Shown here piece after piece: positions 14,913 through 15,583 of a stretch of DNA of 15,583 nt. The position numbers and the translations under genes are program-made. Every line of letters begins with the position of its first letter. Position 1 is the first letter of the stretch. The notes below the pieces were generated by a model. It ran no database searches. It was not told where the DNA came from and was given only the letters and a program-made list of their open reading frames with translations. The stretch is from positions 1-15,583 of the forward strand of contig CAZKKI010000078.1 in assembly GCA_964553325.1 (NCBI GenBank), in the 5' to 3' direction. The stretch comes from BMS3ABIN04 sp964553325 (GTDB taxonomy: Bacteria > Bacteroidota > Ignavibacteria > Ignavibacteriales > Melioribacteraceae).

Positions 14913-15119
14913 TTAGAAAATCTTACGGAAAAACCACATCAGAAGAGAAAGAACAACGCTGATTAAAAGCATTGTGGTAATCGGGATGTAAACTTTTACG
15001 CTCGGTTTGTCAATTATAATATCGCCCGGCAAATGACCTAACGGTAATTTGGATAACCACGGCCATAGTAAGCCGGTAACAATTAAAATTATTCCGCCGA
15101 AAATTAAAACCTTTTGCAT
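14913..15119 (-). CDS. DUF2905 small membrane protein
   Basis: A 68-residue protein of the DUF2905 family, widespread in bacteria and of unknown function. It has two membrane helices (about 4-22 and 46-64). Between them is the family signature PLGHLPGDIIID (26-37) followed by VKVYIPITT. The whole length is the family domain. The ATG at 15119 has no clear ribosome site, but a TAATTTTG promoter element lies about 20 bases upstream. Family call is firm, role unknown. Confidence 0.9.
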   Translation of the reverse strand: MQKVLIFGGIILIVTGLLWPWLSKLPLGHLPGDIIIDKPSVKVYIPITTMLLISVVLSLLMWFFRKIF

Positions 15120-15139
15120 AACCGGTCAATTTGTTCACT

Positions 15140-15147
15140 CAAAATTA
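15140..15147 (-). promoter_or_regulatory. Candidate -7 promoter element for the DUF2905 gene
   Basis: On the minus strand 15147-15140 reads TAATTTTG, an exact TAnnTTTG match, 20 bases before the ATG at 15119. The leader would be very short (about 14 bases), which fits the missing ribosome site. No good -33 TTTG is seen at the expected distance. Confidence 0.35.
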
Positions 15148-15334
15148 CAAACAAAAAACTTACTATTAACATTTTAAATTTTTCAATAAAGTTTGTTCCG
15201 TGGAAAATCGAAAGTCCGTAGAAAAGAACACGCGTAGACATCTACTCGAACGGGATTAACAAAAAAGTTGACAAAAACCGAACTTGCTTTACGTCCTGCA
15301 TGTGAGGGAAAGGTATTGAACCGCTTTGTTTTTA

Positions 15335-15583
15335 TCAACGTATTAACAACAGCTTCTTTGTATCAACAAAGTTTCCGCTTTGCAATCTAAAAAAATAAAC
15401 GCCGCTCGGTAGATTTGGAGCTTTGAATTCAACCTCATAACTACCCGCCGGTAATTCTTCGTTAACAAGATCCGTAATTTCGCTACCGAGCATAGTGTAA
15501 ACTTTTAATCGAACTAAACCGCTTACGGGTATCGTGAATTTAATTCTCGTTGCAGGATTAAACGGGTTTGGATAGTTTTGAAA
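15335..15583 (-). CDS. C-terminal end of a T9SS-secreted protein (sorting domain, partial)
   Basis: The minus-strand frame entering from the right edge is open for 82 residues and stops at TGA 15337-15335. It begins FQNYPNPFNPATRIKF and continues through VRLKVYTMLGSEI, LPAGSYEVEF and LPSGVYFFRLQSG to KKLLLIR. This is a complete type A C-terminal sorting domain of the type IX secretion system, which directs cargo across the outer membrane and is removed or anchored at the surface. The YPNPFNPxT start is very common in Ignavibacteria and related FCB phyla. The catalytic or adhesive part of the cargo lies outside the window, so its function is unknown. Confidence 0.93.
   Translation of the reverse strand, partial: FQNYPNPFNPATRIKFTIPVSGLVRLKVYTMLGSEITDLVNEELPAGSYEVEFKAPNLPSGVYFFRLQSGNFVDTKKLLLIR

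Noticed and set aside
15234..15245. GTAGACATCTAC inverted repeat between the T9SS cargo and DUF2905 genes, considered as a terminator
   Set aside because: The stem is 5 bp with a 2-base loop and no T-run, so no terminator can be supported.

Overview
The window looks like an AT-rich chromosomal segment from the Bacteroidota/Ignavibacteriota side of the FCB group. Three things point there: the 3' edge holds a C-terminal type IX secretion (T9SS) sorting domain with the YPNPFNP signature, there is an Oar-like TonB-dependent receptor with an N-terminal CarboxypepD_reg domain, and several genes have a TAnnTTTG-like -7 promoter element in front of them. Several starts also have clear Shine-Dalgarno sequences (best at the TonB receptor), which is more typical of Ignavibacteria-type genomes than of classical Bacteroidia. 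The exact lineage is inference.

Layout. Positions 1-174 hold the 3' end of an unidentified plus-strand gene. Positions 175-511 are non-coding and unusually structured: three consecutive inverted repeats and a separated direct repeat. A plus-strand DUF1684 lipoprotein follows (512-1414). Everything from about 1537 to the right edge is on the minus strand. Listed by increasing coordinate (the reverse of transcription order) these are: a TIGR04282/DUF2064 nucleotidyltransferase-like glycosyltransferase and a DPM-like GT2 glycosyltransferase; a histidine ammonia-lyase-family enzyme; the GTPase HflX; a BatA-type vWA membrane protein just upstream of hflX; a large Oar-like TonB-dependent receptor with its own terminator and strong ribosome binding site; a GT4 glycosyltransferase whose start overlaps the stop of a SpoIID/LytB-domain protein; a small exported protein of unknown function; a DUF2905 membrane protein; and the C-terminal 82 residues of a T9SS cargo protein.

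How the genes may work together. Most units look like independent housekeeping or envelope functions: surface glycan or lipid glycosylation (GT2, GT4, TIGR04282), cell-wall remodelling (SpoIID), outer-membrane uptake (Oar-like receptor), ribosome rescue or stress (HflX) and amino-acid catabolism (ammonia-lyase). The tightest couplings are SpoIID to GT4 (4-base ATGA overlap) and the vWA protein to HflX (11-base gap).

I found no tRNA, rRNA, CRISPR array, insertion sequence, phage gene or toxin-antitoxin pair. No convincingly new multi-gene system is visible. The items most worth a second look are the structured region at 246-382, the coupled signal-less SpoIID/GT4 pair, and the repeat upstream of the TonB receptor.
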